DNA of 64,000 nucleotides from Marthasterias glacialis (GCA_911728455.2 OU452228.1:24822438-24886437); one strand, 5' to 3'; positions 14,336 to 26,356 are shown, counted from the stretch's first letter. Made by a program: numbers and translations. The notes: generated by a model not told the origin, from the letters alone.

Positions 14336-14683
14336 CATGGCAACATTGGTAGTTTCTCCAATGACTAAGACGTACACCGAGTTTCTTAACCAAATCTTAC
14401 CGAGCCTCTTAGCTATTTCGGGTATAACGAGGTACTTCCTCCAACAGGGTGCGGTCGGTGTATGGAACTTCCGTATAAAAACACTGGCTCACGTATTCCC
14501 AGCATCACATCATCAGTTGCCGCTTTTATCTGCGCTAAAAGCACCCAGGGCTGCCAGCGTAATTTTCTCACCGACTCGGTAGGGGCAGTTTTGAGAGCGG
14601 GACGGTGCGCCTCTGTGTTTAAAATCACGGTAAAGGATAGCTGTGTTTGGCGGAAGTGAGAGCAGATCGTCGGGAACCGGTTT
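14336..14683 (+). other. possible untranslated first exon upstream of the coiled-coil gene
   Basis: GC-richer patch ending GGGAACCGGTTTGG at a good donor (GTAAGAAA). The next good acceptor feeding the ATG at 17644 is at 17577. The plus frame at 14337-14582 (81 codons) has no recognisable domain and may be fortuitous. This is an inference from splice signals and composition only. Confidence 0.3.
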
Positions 14684-15382
14684 GGGTAAGAAAATGTGTG
14701 TTTTGTTGTCTAGTAATATTTAAACAATGATGTAGATAACTCGATGTTCCTGAAGCATTTTTAGGGTAGGCCTATCACATGGTCAGACAGTTAGGCCTTG
14801 TTAAGACGAAAGTATTATAACTGCCATGTTTGATTTTTCTGGAGTTTAAGAGGCATCGTAAGAAGCATTGCACATTCATGCAATACTAGGAAAATATTGT
14901 GCAATCAATGCCTCATTTCAAGCTGATTTTTTTCTACCTCCGTGTGGCTGCTACCTACCTATAACGTGATTTTTACCACACGATGTGTTTGCGAATTGCA
15001 AAGGTTACCAGTGTACCGGTCGACGAAGCGTTTCACACCAGTTCCACGTACCTTCACTAAAGCACGCATTCACTATTACTGCAAAAAATAGAATTCTGTT
15101 TATTACGCCACTATAAAACACACGGTTATATCGTTACTCAAAACCGATTTTACAACAACTACTCTATTCACCCAAACATATCAAGTTTGAATTGTGATCA
15201 GTCTGTCCTCGCTGCTTACACTAAATTAATCAAAACAGACAATTTCAACACGCCTAAGAAAGTTGAACAAAGCCTTTCTTAAAGTGTAAATCTATGACTA
15301 ACATTGATCTTGACTAACATTTGTTTCCCTTTTCCTCTTCAATTTCACATCCTGAACACAAAGAACGCATCCTACACTTGTC

Positions 15383-15595
15383 TTAAAGGGGCTGTGTCGT
15401 CATGATAATAGCAGGCCTGTGGCTGTGCATGGAAAGATGAACTCTCACCCAGATACTGCACACGCGCGCGCTTGCGGTCAAATCACAAATGGCGCAGTCT
15501 TTGTCAAACTGTGATGTGACCGCTATCGAGCTCGCGCGCGTAGTAACTGGGTTATCCATTTCACTGCTATAATCATGAAGACACATCCCCTTTAA
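15383..15595. mobile_element. 213-bp MITE with TTAA ends
   Basis: Left end TTAAAGGGGCTGTGTCGTCA then TGATAATAGCAG. The inverse of the right end reads TTAAAGGGGATGTGTCTTCA then TGATTATAGCAG. TTAA at both termini fits a piggyBac-type TTAA target duplication. The centre has GCGCGCGC stretches and no coding capacity. Confidence 0.8.
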
Positions 15596-17190
15596 CAACA
15601 CTTTACTGGCAAATCTAGAGCCTGATGTTCCCCTTGGTAAAACAGTCGTAATCTCACAAACCGTGTTCACAAACTCAGACACTTCAAAGCAATAACAAGG
15701 ATCAACGGAAACACATAATTTAGAGAGGATGTGAAGTCCAATTAAACGTACTTAGGTAAAGAAGAAAGGACTGAGCCATAAAACGTCCTCTTAAATTCGT
15801 CCTGAACAACAAGTGCTTGGGCTGTAGCTGCTTACTCATCCTTTCAGACGGGCGCTTTTTCAAGGACAGAGCAATTTGAAAATGCCGTCTTGGTAGTTTT
15901 ATTTTGATAAGAGATAATTCTGGAAGACTGTGAGCACAAAATGGAGTCTAGTTCGCACATGAATTTCGGAATGGTGAGGACAAAATCAAAGCCTTTGATT
16001 GGTCTGACATTATTGGTCTGACATTATCACATGATCTGTTGCGTTTCGCCTGATTGGCCTAATACTGCTCAATTTGCGAGTGTCATAAAGTAAAATGACT
16101 TCCTGGTTAGAAAGAGTAAGGAAGACAATAGTTACAAATAATAGTAACACATTTTGTGATTGTATTTTTGTTTTATATGCCTATCTGAAGAATTTAATTT
16201 AAATTGAATCGAAGAACAACCTATGGTAATTATGTTTAATTACTGGATAGTTTTTGGCCTTCTTTTTCGTTCGTACTACAGTTAATTAAGATAATAGTGG
16301 AACACAACAAATAAAATACAAATACAAACTAAGGGTTTGGAGTTGGGGAAAAACCGCTCTTGACCTTCCCACTTTATGAATTTTATGAATCATGCAGTGA
16401 GAAGTTTCTGAGGGACTCACCTCTGTTAAAATTGCCAGTGACACTTAAATTACACCGAAGGAACCCGCGCACCGCAGCCCCATATAAGGTCAGCATTGTG
16501 TTTGCCATGACTTACTTTTGGCTCGCTGGTAACCTGGGACTTAAGAAAAAGTACTTGAGTCATGTCAGTGCATTTCCTTTCCATGATGCCAAAAAATCAG
16601 ACTTTATTGTAGGAAAATGAACGTGTCATTGCCTAGCAGCTGTGGGTCTTCAAGGAGGGGGAGTGGAGAGAGGGCCTTCTAGGGAGAGGCCAAGGATGTG
16701 CAAAACGTTGATGTGTTTAGTATGTCGACCGCAAACTTCCCGATTCTTGAGAGGGGCGTAGGTCAAGGATGTGGAAAGGGAAAGGATATATTATCCTGTA
16801 GAACAACAAGAAGTCACTAATAATCTACTCAATATTTGATATCCTTAGCTTCTGTTTATTAAGTACAGACTCATGTGGCCTATATAAAAAACCATGGCTA
16901 AGCTCCCAACACATCTTCCGTTTGACCGCAACAAAGCACAAATTGAGGCACAATTGGTGGAGACATTTGAAGCTATTAAATTATACATAATAGTAAGGCG
17001 ATATCATAAATGACTTTGGAAATGTCTTGTTGATGTTTCGATGTTGTTCACTGTGTATTTAACCACTCAAGTCTGCCTAGGGACCTCTCGCGAACGTCAG
17101 AAATGTCAAAACAAATTTCAAAATTTTGTCAGTATTATCATGCATGAACGTGCAATCCAACAAAATTCTGCTAATTTCTGTAATAGTAGT
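15596..17190. other. no gene recognised
   Basis: Non-coding AT-rich sequence. The 86-codon frame at 16360-16620 shows no conserved motif. Confidence 0.35.
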
Positions 17191-17194
17191 GACC

Positions 17195-17465
17195 CATCTA
17201 TAGTTGACTCCATCCCAACTATAGTAATAGGCCGATTCTAGTTGGGACAGCAGTACTTAAAGATTAGTATGGCCTAACTATAGTTGGGGTCTAACCAACT
17301 ATAGTTGGGTCCATCCCAACTATAGTTATAGGCCGATTCTAGTTGGGACAGCAGTACTTAAAGAATAGTACAGCCTAACTATGGTTATGGTCTGACCAAC
17401 TATAGTTGGGTCCATCCCAACTATAGTTATATGCTGATTCTATAGTTGGGACAGCAGCACTTAGA
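17195..17465 (+). repeat. tandem repeat, about 101-bp period, three copies
   Basis: The landmark CCATCCCAACTATAG recurs at about 17210, 17311 and 17412. Each unit holds GGACAGCAG, TACTT or CACTT, and the self-complementary CCAACTATAGTTGG. Units can therefore fold internally as well as with each other. It ends about 110 bp before the probable 5' UTR acceptor of the next gene. Confidence 0.8.
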
Positions 17466-17577
17466 GAACACTAAGGATTTTTTCTTCAGTGTCATAGTGT
17501 CTTTACAAGGACAGTAACAGTATTTTATTCTCGTGTCACTTACATCAATTTCTCTCCTCTTTCATCCCCATCAACAG

Positions 17578-17714
17578 GTTCAGCTGTCTGTTTTTTTCGT
17601 TTCAAAAGATCAAGGTTAGCTCCTTTTTTATCACCCAGTCACCATGACGAAGGAAGAGGCGGCTGCAGAGGAGGTCAAGACAGAAACCAAGACAGAGACA
17701 TCAACAGACACACC
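17578..17714 (+). CDS. first coding exon of coiled-coil gene (5' UTR 17578-17643)
   Basis: Acceptor after TCTCTCCTCTTTCATCCCC ATCAACAG. ATG at 17644 encodes MTKEEAAAEEVKTETKTET and the exon ends at donor GTGAGT, leaving two bases of a Pro codon. The pyrimidine-rich acceptor implies an upstream untranslated exon. Confidence 0.7.
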
Positions 17715-20700
17715 GTGAGTATTATGAACAACCAGGAAGTCACGCCTACTTTGTGTGGCGTCTCTGGGATCAAGAACTTCCCCCCACGAAACCCCCTCAA
17801 GAGGGCCACTAGTAACAAGGCCACTTATTTCTGGGGTAGCTAAAGTTTGTTAGATCAGCATGCTGCAATATTTCCTGTTTTATATGCTTATCAGTCGCTG
17901 CACAGCCCCCTTTAACAGTGCGCGTAGCCAACTCATCGTACTGCGCAGTAATCTTTTGGCGGAACTTTTGAATGACTTATTAAAACAAAATCCAAATTAA
18001 GATGACATTTGCCCGTCTACAATATTTGAGACGTTTAATGGTCTTATTGCTAGTAACAACTGCTGACAGATGTGTAAGAATGCCATTACCCAAAGGCAGT
18101 TTGTGGTTCCATGTCAACACAATTTGGGTTGCTAACAGCATGCATCCTTAACTGAATTAATCAGCAAATCCAAAAATAAATTAACACATTTCTGTCTCCT
18201 ATTTACTGAGAATGAAGTAGGGCCTACTAACTTCTCCCATCTCCCGTATAAACAAACATTGATTGGCCCCACGTGAAACTTTTTATTAAAACGCCTTTAA
18301 CGTCGTGAGAAATTGATGTCTTTTGTGGGAGTCCAGCCATTCACCCTGGAGTGATCGGTACAGCCAAAAGTACATAGGGCTAAGCAAAAAGTCATACCCT
18401 TAAAACCTTCGGTTGAAGGTTCCAGCTCTCTCCTTACCTATATTAGCATAAAGAGCTATACCATTCTCTCTGCTAGTGGGATCTGGTGGGCTGCCTTTCA
18501 CCTCTGTGGACCCCGGTTCGAATCCCACTTCAGACAGGAGCCTCGCATGTGGATTGGGGTTCCAGTCCCTATACCTGACTGTGTGGGTTTCCCCCATTAA
18601 GGTTTTCCCTGCCAAGTCTAAAACAACTTTCTTCATCGTCTGCTGTTCATCAATCTATGGTATAAAAGGTCGGCATTTTAACTCCAAGGGTCGATCCGAT
18701 GGTAATATTTTACTGTTTGGTCAAATATTGCGCAAAAAGAGCAAAAACTAGCGACTTTTTACCGGAAGACTGTGGACTCAAAAACTAACAATATCGTTCA
18801 CGTTAAAGCACACGGCCAACATTGGTAGCTGTCAAAGACCAGTATCCGCACTTTATGTGACCCCAAATAATTCATACAATAACAAACCACCTGTGAAAGT
18901 TTAACCTCAATCAGTCACCAGAGTCACAAGAAAACGGTGAAAACCCACATGAAATGTTTTCACTGCTTTCAAACATCGAGTTATGGACTTAAGATCAAAA
19001 CTAAATATTTGTACTCAATTCTCAACAACTAATGCGTTTCAAGCAACAATATTTCAACTGAAGTTACCACTATTTTTTATTTTTTTATATATTTTTTAAA
19101 TCTATTTTTACCACCTTTATGCAATGTAAGTTATGTGCAAATCTGTGAACATTTATATTTTCAATCTTGGGAATGTTGACACGGTTTTATATTCGGAGGC
19201 TGAGGATTGGACGTTGAAAACAGAAACTCTCAGGCTACTTTATTTTGAAACAGTCTTACATGGTGGAGGTTGGCTTCAAAGTTGTCATCTTCCTTAGTTA
19301 TATCTAACCTGAAGTTTGAAGAAAAATGAGGTTATCGGTGTGGAAGGAGAACTACCTTTGATGGATAATCTGAAGGGTTGGTGGTTGTGAGGATTTATCG
19401 AAACTGTTGAAAGATATACAATGGTTAAGTTATAGTCACTCGGTCCTCAAACATTGCGTTCTGCATGTTGTTGTCAGGTTTGTCGAGCTGTGGTTTATGA
19501 AAAATAGCACTTTTGCATCTTTACCAATGAAATCCCAGCCTCCAGTTTAATTCCATGTCCATTGCTCCCATTCTCCATGGGCTGCATTGTACACCCTTCT
19601 TTTGATCTCTTCCTCCATGGGTGAGTGTAGGAATCAGCTGCAATGACATATTCAGGTTATCTGAGAATTCTTGACTGATCGTTCCTTGTCATGTAAATGA
19701 GCTCCATGTCTGTGTGAAAAGCAAACGTTTCAGCACTTCCTTTAATTAAAAACATCAGTGTTCCTTGGCTGCGTAATTGACACCCAGTAAAGTTCCTCAT
19801 TATAGAGGTTCTAGACGGAAAGGTTCGACTGTGTCACTGTCAAAGTTACATAAAACAGACCCGGTACAAAATCATAACCCGCCCCCACTGTATCCAGATG
19901 TCATTAACAGATTGCTCAGTCTTTACTTCCGGCTGCCTCATTACATTGCATAGGGGAGGGGCAGGAGGTCAGGTGTCACGGTCGCACGGGGTCGGCAGCT
20001 TCCTAATTCAATCAGTCAGAGGTGAGTTTTAGGAACCCCTGGTCCGGATGAGGATCGGTGCCGGTTGGTGACTGAACCCAGTGACCCGACCCCAGTGGAG
20101 CATGACGTCACCGGCTTAATGCCAGACTGCACGTGGTAAAGCCGGCGTTCTAGTTCGTTCAGAGAACGCCCTATTTTGATACCCTTTATTGTCTAAATTT
20201 GGTTTTTGGTTTCGTAAGAAGTGCACGTTCTCCTTCTGTGAGTTTATCATCCCCTTATTTACTCATTTCAAAGAATGCGATCATCCACCTGTATGGTAGG
20301 CCTGATTAAAAAAGCTGAAATGTTCAAATATGGAATGCATCTCCAATGGAAAATGGCTGACAGCAAGCTTCTTTTTCTTGTTTTCATTTCAGCGCCAAAG
20401 AAGGTGCTTCAAGCGACGCCTCGACCACTAAACCGGTAGAGGGTGGTGAAACAGCGGGGTCGAGCGATGGAGGTGGCAGTGGCGGCGAGGGAGGGGAAGC
20501 GCCCAAGGAACCTGAAAAGAAGGAGGGAGACTTCAACAAGTCATCAAAGAAGAGGAGGTGGTTCTGGTCCAAGAAGGGCGAGCAGGGTGGAACAGAAGCC
20601 ACAAGCGGGACACCAGGAGAGGGCCAAAATAGTGGTACTGAGGGAGGTGGGTGTTTGGTTATTTACCTAAATTAGATTTGTCTTCAATTTTTTTAAAACC

Positions 20701-23079
20701 TAAACTGTCGAGCTGTAATACATTCCAGTTGTCACTTTTGACAAAAATGTGATAGGATAACTCTTTCGAAATGTTGCTCACTTAAGAATCATCATCACCA
20801 CCATCATCATCGATCGACCGCTTGCGCTTGAGCCGGGAACCAGACTCAAACGGAGCCCAATTTTGTGGAGCTGCTTTGGCGGAAAATATTGCTTAACAAA
20901 TTTCTGCTGAGCAAAAATGAACAAGACACCAGTCACTACTCAAGCAGCTATGTGTAAATGGGCCCAAGGTACATGAACATTACCTGGTAACCTTTCCAAG
21001 TAGGCAGTTGTGCTTGGCCCCAAAACTAGGCCACACGTACAATATGTGACTGGTATCTTCACATGGGCCTTTTCCGAACCTAGGCGTAACTCAGCCTTCG
21101 GCTTGGGCTCTGTCATCGATTTTGAAGCAGTGTACATTTTGCACGATGCTTCAACATCAAACGAAGCCAGAAGCCGGAGCCTTAAGTTCGAGGTTTAAAA
21201 AAAAGTTGTATAACGCAGCTCAATGGCTTTGAGCAGCCCTATGGCTTTGAACAGGGCCCAATTTCAAAGAGTAGCTAAGCACAACAAAACTATGCTTAAC
21301 AGACTAAGTTTACCAGCCAAATTAAATTAGAATGTCATATGTACAATTTGTGACTGGTATCCTGCTTATTTCTGCTTAGTAGACAATGTGTAAGCACTTT
21401 TATCTGCTTAAGCAGCTTTATGAAATTCGGCCTAGTTCAAGTGTATTTATTGGATGGTAATGGCAGTCATCCCAGACTAAGATCCCATGACTGCCAAGCA
21501 TAGAGGATGTATTTTAATATAAATGTCTCATGAGTAGACTGTGGTTTTTAAAACCCCAAGTCATGTTCAGATGACGAATCACATACACACATAGTCAACA
21601 GTCGTCTCCGGTCTCTAAGGACTTTTATCCGCTTTTTACGGATGTACATTCCTCGGCATGAACGCACGCAGGAAACTCGAAAACACATCTGGGGCCTGTA
21701 AATGTGGATTTGTGAAACTAGGTCTATGAAACAAACCTGATTCATATTTTTCTTCCAGCTTGGGACCAGATTTTTATAAAGCTGTTAAGCAGAAAATAGT
21801 GCTCAGCATTACCATTTTGTGTGTGTGTGCCAAACGACTCAATGGAAATGCGCAGTGGTCCAAGCTTTACTGTTCACTATGTTGCGTAATAGCGAAACAT
21901 ATTTAACTGAGAAGAAGTTAATTACCAGACAAAGTTCTATGCACTGTATATTGATTGTAACTGTTTCTTAATATCAGTCAATAAGTTTGTTAGCAAACAT
22001 TTTCGGCTTAACAGCTTTGTTAGACGTGGCCGTTGCTTTTCTTGAACTTGCAGATAAAGAAACACCTGTTGAGAAGGAGATGAGCGACGCCGAGATGGAG
22101 GCCGAGATGCAGAGACGAGTCAAGGAACTCGAAGCCGAGAAGGAAAAACTCGCCGCACGGATCGACCTCTACAACAAATACGACTCGCTGGAGATGGACG
22201 TATCGGACATGACACTGGAACTGGAACGAATCATCAACAAACACAAGGGCAAACAGCCCAAGTCAGACTCAGAAGGTAAGAACGAGAAGCAGCAGCAGCC
22301 GGCAGCTAATCAGCAACAAAGGAGAGCGATATCCAACGGACCTCTTGGGATCAGGAGGTTCATAAAAGTGAACCCGCTCGGGTATTTCTGATACCCAATT
22401 AAAATACGAAAGAGCGGCTGGCCCGTAGTGTAGACTTGAGGATTGAGATCATTTCAATCTCTGCTTTTCTTGGCTGAGGTTGTACTAGGGATAGCCTAAG
22501 AAGTGCAGTTGTTGTTTTACTTGGTACTGTCATAAGGTGTCCAAATGACCAAATCTGACTTTCATTTGTTTGTGTACATCGTGGTCAATTCCAATCTACT
22601 ACTGGTCAGCTTATCTATTGTATTCAGATTTAAAATTTGAGCGACCGAGCAGCAGACAGTATTCAATTTATACCGCCTTTAATAGAAAGATATTTTATTT
22701 TAGGGCAGAATGCCTCATGAATTTCACATTTTCGAAACCTTTCAGACCCTTCTCAAATTTAGTTTCGATGTTAAGTATTAATTTCAGATTTGATACGAAC
22801 CTCGACCCATTTGAATCATGAGATTAAGAATGTTGACCTCAACCGTTTTTGAATGTAATTTGTAGTGGGTTCAGGAAAGTCAAAGTGGCTTAGGTTTGGA
22901 GTTACCCCTAGGATGTTTGCCCCCGTGGTTGTTTGCCCCTTCAGATGACTTGATTTAATTATGGAATATCCTTCGGTCAGTAGCCGGACCCGGACTGCTA
23001 CCCTGCAACACGACCCTGAAACCGAGCCATTTTTCTCCTTTTTACAGGCAACGGACACGCCAAACCATCCGCACAGTAA
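17644..23079 (+). CDS. unrecognised charged coiled-coil protein with alternative C-termini
   Basis: Coding exons: 17644-17714, 20393-20646, 22054-22391 (or to 22275) and the alternative last exon 23048-23079. The ATG follows GTCACC, a fair Kozak context. Residues 1-109 are low-complexity (Thr/Glu, then Gly/Ser/Glu) with a basic KKRRWFWSKK patch near residue 80. From about residue 115 it becomes helix-forming: EAEMQRRVKELEAEKEKLA, then LYNKYDSLEMDVSDMTLELE, with heptad-like Leu/Met spacing typical of a short coiled coil. There is no signal peptide or membrane span. Reading through exon 3 gives 220 residues; splicing at the internal donor in 22275 (GAAGGTAAGA) to the acceptor at 23047 keeps frame and gives 192. 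I do not recognise the family. The role is unknown and the gene model is inferred from splice signals and frame. Confidence 0.75.
18475..18615 (+). mobile_element. tRNA-like SINE fragment with B box
   Basis: Contains GGTTCGAATCC at about 18514-18524 (canonical B box), then AGACAGGAGCCTCGCATGTG and GTGTGGGTTTCCCCC. It lies in intron 1 of the coiled-coil gene. The A box is not clear, so this is a fragment or a diverged family. Confidence 0.5.
20393..20646 (+). CDS. coiled-coil gene exon 2
   Basis: Acceptor TTGTTTTCATTTCAG; donor after GAGGGAG (GTGGGT), phase 1. It encodes the Gly/Ser/Glu-rich linker (GSGGGEGGEAP-like) and the basic SSKKRRWFWSKKGE segment. Unlike the flanking introns it is GC-rich with strong coding bias. 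Confidence 0.75.
20858..20966. mobile_element. palindromic MITE-like element, GGGCCC family, deleted copy
   Basis: Left GCCCAATTTTGTGGAGCTGC; right AGCAGCTATGTGTAAATGGG CCC. Contains ACACCAGTCACTACTCAAG. Short member in intron 2 of the coiled-coil gene. Confidence 0.6.
21066..21196. mobile_element. MITE of the ggcccttttcgaaacc / ggcttcggctc family
   Basis: Left GGCCTTTTCCGAACCTAGGC then CTTCGGCTTGGGCTCTGTC. Right CGAAGCCAGAAGCCGGAGCC then TTAAGTTCGAGG, roughly the inverse. Relatives are at 27863-27993, 52196-52334 and 57905-58334. Confidence 0.65.
21253..21432. mobile_element. palindromic MITE-like element, GGGCCC family, full-length copy
   Basis: Left GGGCCCAATTTCAAAGAGTA; right TTAAGCAGCTTTATGAAATT CGGCC. 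Interior TTTACCAGCC and GACTGGTATCCTGCTTATTT match the copies at 1073 and 5137. A further fragment starts near 21764. Confidence 0.75.
22054..22391 (+). CDS. coiled-coil gene exon 3, read-through form with stop
   Basis: Acceptor CTTGAACTTGCAG; D/KETPVEKEMSDAEMEAE opens the exon and the coiled coil spans its first two-thirds. If the internal donor at 22276 is not used, translation continues through a Gln-rich stretch (KNEKQQQPAANQQQ) to GYF and TGA at 22389-22391; an ATTAAA lies just after. Confidence 0.75.
23048..23079 (+). CDS. alternative terminal coding exon of the coiled-coil gene
   Basis: Acceptor TTTTTCTCCTTTTTACAG is strong. Joined from the donor at 22275 it is in frame and encodes GNGHAKPSAQ before TAA. 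AATAAA at 23567-23572 is a candidate polyadenylation signal. The alternative form is inferred from sequence only. Confidence 0.6.
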
Positions 23080-23566
23080 CTGGATCGTGGCCACATCTCA
23101 CCAATTCAATGAAACTGAACATTTTGTCATCTGTACTAAGTACAAAAAAGCATTGTGTAAATTTGAAAATCTTGTAGAAAATCCACCTTATGGCAATGTA
23201 TGTTTTAGGAAGGAGCAAGCAAGGTACTGTGTGAAACACACATGTATTCCGACTCTTATTAATCAGAACTGCTTTTTGTAAAATTGGGCTGAGAGTATCT
23301 TATGTTCATGCATGGGTGTAGCAGTTTCTTTGGGACGAGGAGGCGGAAGTGACGTGATTTTTGAACCGGAAGTGAAGGGTCATCAAGAAAGCGAACGATA
23401 GTATGATCGACACTTAAGCGGGAAGTCGTCGCTTCAAAAGATCCGTCTTTATTTCAGATGGATATAACAAGTTTTTAAACCTTACAATGTAAACCTCGTG
23501 GGGACCATGCACATGACTATTGAGTGCGTCATGAATTAACAGTGTCATTATAGTTCATTTTGCGGA

Positions 23567-23572
23567 AATAAA
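23567..23572 (+). terminator. candidate polyadenylation signal for the coiled-coil gene
   Basis: AATAAA about 490 bp after the TAA of the alternative last exon. It is the first canonical signal downstream. Confidence 0.45.
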
Positions 23573-23599
23573 TCCTTTTTGGCACCCTAAATGTTAAAT

Positions 23600-25373
23600 G
23601 TAACTCAGTTGATGTAAGTTCATAATGTAACAAAATCGAAAACCGAATTCATAGTGTAACAAATCATAGTCCATAAATCCATAAATTCACGATCCATAGA
23701 TCAAAAACCACGCATGTAAAGTGCTTCCATAGTTAACGTTTTCTAAAAATAACAGGTCACTGGTCAAAGAAAAATTGTACTCTTTGCGTTGAATAATCAA
23801 CGTTAAAAACAACGTAAATCGTTAACTGGCTTATTCACGCCACAGACCCACTGCAAATGCCGCCATTGCTGAGGTCAAACAGTGGTAATGCCCACATGTG
23901 CCAATGACAGATCTTTCTTTGATCTCAGTGAGGGCACTCTTGCAGCTTCTGACGTCATATTATGCAAGGGGTCTATTGTGCTTATTGGCGGACCAAGATA
24001 GAAGAACTTAAAGACACAATCTTTGGATATACCCTTTTTGATTTGTTTTTGTTTATCCCCATCTTATCCATCCTGGATCTACCCTATCCAAATACCCACC
24101 GATTTGGTGAAAATGTGAAATTCATATTGGCCCATGGGAAAATTCAATTAGTAATGAACCGAACTTGACCTTATTATAAATAAGCAATGAAGCAATATAA
24201 ATAGCACTGTAAATAGCTTTAAATGCTGACACCATTTTGGTCTTTTTTTTAAGTAGAAGTTTCAAGAAAAAGGAAAAGGCAACAAGCCAAGTAAATTTAA
24301 CCCTTTAGCCCCGCCCATTCCATGAATGGATAAGACCTTTAAAGGAGTTACATTATTGGTCAATTAGGAGGTCGGGTGAGTCTATTATTGCAAGGAGTGA
24401 AGTTGAGAAGTTCCCTGCGAAAAATTCCTAATGATTTTCTCCCCCATGTAAATAATGCTTAGGTCTGATCATGTTTATTTATAACTCTTTTTCGTTTCTT
24501 GCCTTAACTTCATTTCAAAATCACACTGTTGCGGTACATTTCTGAAAATCTTTGGACTTCGTTTAATGATTCACTCGTCTGCTGTTGTTTCTGTTTAATT
24601 GAGGACTGACTTCGGTAAGTTTGAAATAACTCGACAAAAACCAAAATAACTCTCTTAAAAAAGACCATTATTTACACAAGGAATGTACACTAATGTATGT
24701 ACATGTACTTGGACATTAGTTAAAATCTCTTTTGCCAGTAAGAACTTCTGTTTTAGTATAATTAGTATTTCATATCTCCGAACAATACTTGCATATGAAA
24801 GAGTAACTGTCTTATACTATATCTACCAATCTCAAACACAGTGTTGTCTTTTTGTTTACCTTTACTAATTAAGCTTAGTTGCAATACCGTTCCCCAGATA
24901 GAAAAACGTGTTCAATAAAATTATAACTATTCATTTAAATGTGACTGCAGTCTGATTGCTTGATTTCTCCCTTGTCTATATGTAAATAATCTGCAAAACA
25001 TGTAGTATGGCCTAAAGCAAATGGATTCCAAATACATATGACATAACGGGTATCAGTCGATAAATCGTAACCTATATTCCATTTACTTCAATTAAATTAA
25101 AAGTGTACAGAGTCGGACTTATACCTATGTATAATAGAAAGTGTTACCCTAACGAAGGCAAATGCTCCATAACCCGTTCGCTTCAATATTTATAAATATT
25201 GTATGAATACTGCTTACAGCATCAATACTGCAACAGCAACAAAAATGTCGTCGACGACGACGACAAAAACAACAACAACAACAACAACAATTGCGCTTAT
25301 AATATAATAATATTTGAAATCTTATTATTTGTTCTTAATGGGAAATTATATGTCTCTTTCTAAAGGATGTACC
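23600..25373. other. intergenic, no gene recognised
   Basis: AT-rich sequence between the coiled-coil gene and the 3' end of the SLC6 gene. Frames are short and featureless. A microsatellite lies at about 25248-25291 (GTCGTC/GACGAC followed by (AAC)n). Confidence 0.45.
25248..25291 (+). repeat. compound microsatellite (GAC)n-(AAC)n
   Basis: GTCGTCGACGACGACGAC followed by AAAAACAACAACAACAAC and more AAC units. Confidence 0.9.
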
Positions 25374-25597
25374 TTAAGGCCATTTCGCATGAGGCAATTA
25401 AACAGGCAACCAGTTCTAGGCAATCTCCAAAAAGAAAAGTCATTCACATTTTTAGTTTTCTCATTATTTTCTTGAGGATAGTAAGTTACAGCTAGAAGAC
25501 TGACTGCTGTACTACCGAAGTGTTCCTTTTGCATGCAGCAGTGCACTTGATGCCTCCAAGTTGCCTGTAAAAATTGCCCTGTGTGACATGGCTTTAA
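25374..25597. mobile_element. 224-bp MITE with TTAA ends
   Basis: Left TTAAGGCCATTTCGCATGAG then GCAATTAAACAGGCAAC. The inverse of the right end reads TTAAAGCCATGTCACACAGG then GCAATTTTTACAGGCAAC. TTAA flanks both ends. No coding capacity. Confidence 0.75.
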
Positions 25598-25752
25598 AGA
25601 CGCTCACTCGTCAACGCGCGACAAACAAGTTCGTGCCACGAAAGATCACCTTTCACCTCCGCACGCGTTGTACGTAAACTAGGTACGGGTATAATGAGCG
25701 TTCTGTGCCACAGAAACAGTCGTCGGGTTATGGTGACGAGTGGGCGTCTTTA
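25594..25752. mobile_element. second MITE abutting the first
   Basis: Left TTAAAGACGCTCACTCGTCA; inverse of the right end TAAAGACGCCCACTCGTCAC. It shares its left TTAA with the right end of the preceding element, so one probably inserted at the target duplication of the other. Confidence 0.7.
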
Positions 25753-25806
25753 GGTGCTTCTAAATCAAAAATTGTTTTTAATGCAAGACTATGGGAAAAA
25801 TATCTA

Positions 25807-25837
25807 CAAAACAAACAAACAAACAAACAAACAAACA
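25807..25837 (+). repeat. (ACAA)n microsatellite
   Basis: About seven AAAC/ACAA units in a row. Confidence 0.9.
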
Positions 25838-26356
25838 TCCCAATTAACTGAATTAATTTAATTAAATAAAAACAAACACCTCAACCCCAAACACCTCGAG
25901 AAAATCCCAAAACCTCTAACCAAACAAAAATATATAAGCTGTTTACTCATTAACATCAGCAACAATAAAAAGTATAGCTTTTAGTACTAAGCCAACGTTC
26001 TTAAAGACCACGTTTAGATCTTTACTTCTTTGTACATAATTTAACAGGATCCAGTTTCTATACGATTTATCATCTAACTTATGCAGTGACGAGGTAGACA
26101 GACAAAAACAAATATTGTGCTTTTTAAAAGAACGTTTTTAGAAGCGAATTGCGTCTATTGCGTGTATGAACACCATCTGAAGTTGGTACTTTTGGACACA
26201 TTTCATTCTTTGCAAACTATTGCTCCAATGCCCCCACTCAATCAAACCCAGTTCCATACAGGGGAGGTTTGTGGTTGTCTTTTTAACAAAGTCTGCTCAA
26301 GCTGCCGCAAAGTCTAGACAAATGGAAAGTGGTAGAACCCAGGACATTAGAAACAT

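Noticed and set aside
14337..14582. 81-codon ORF beginning MATLVVSPMTKTYTE as a protein gene
   Set aside because: Follows a plausible acceptor (GAATTTCAG) but has no recognisable domain, and the opposite strand is equally open. Kept only as a possible untranslated exon region.
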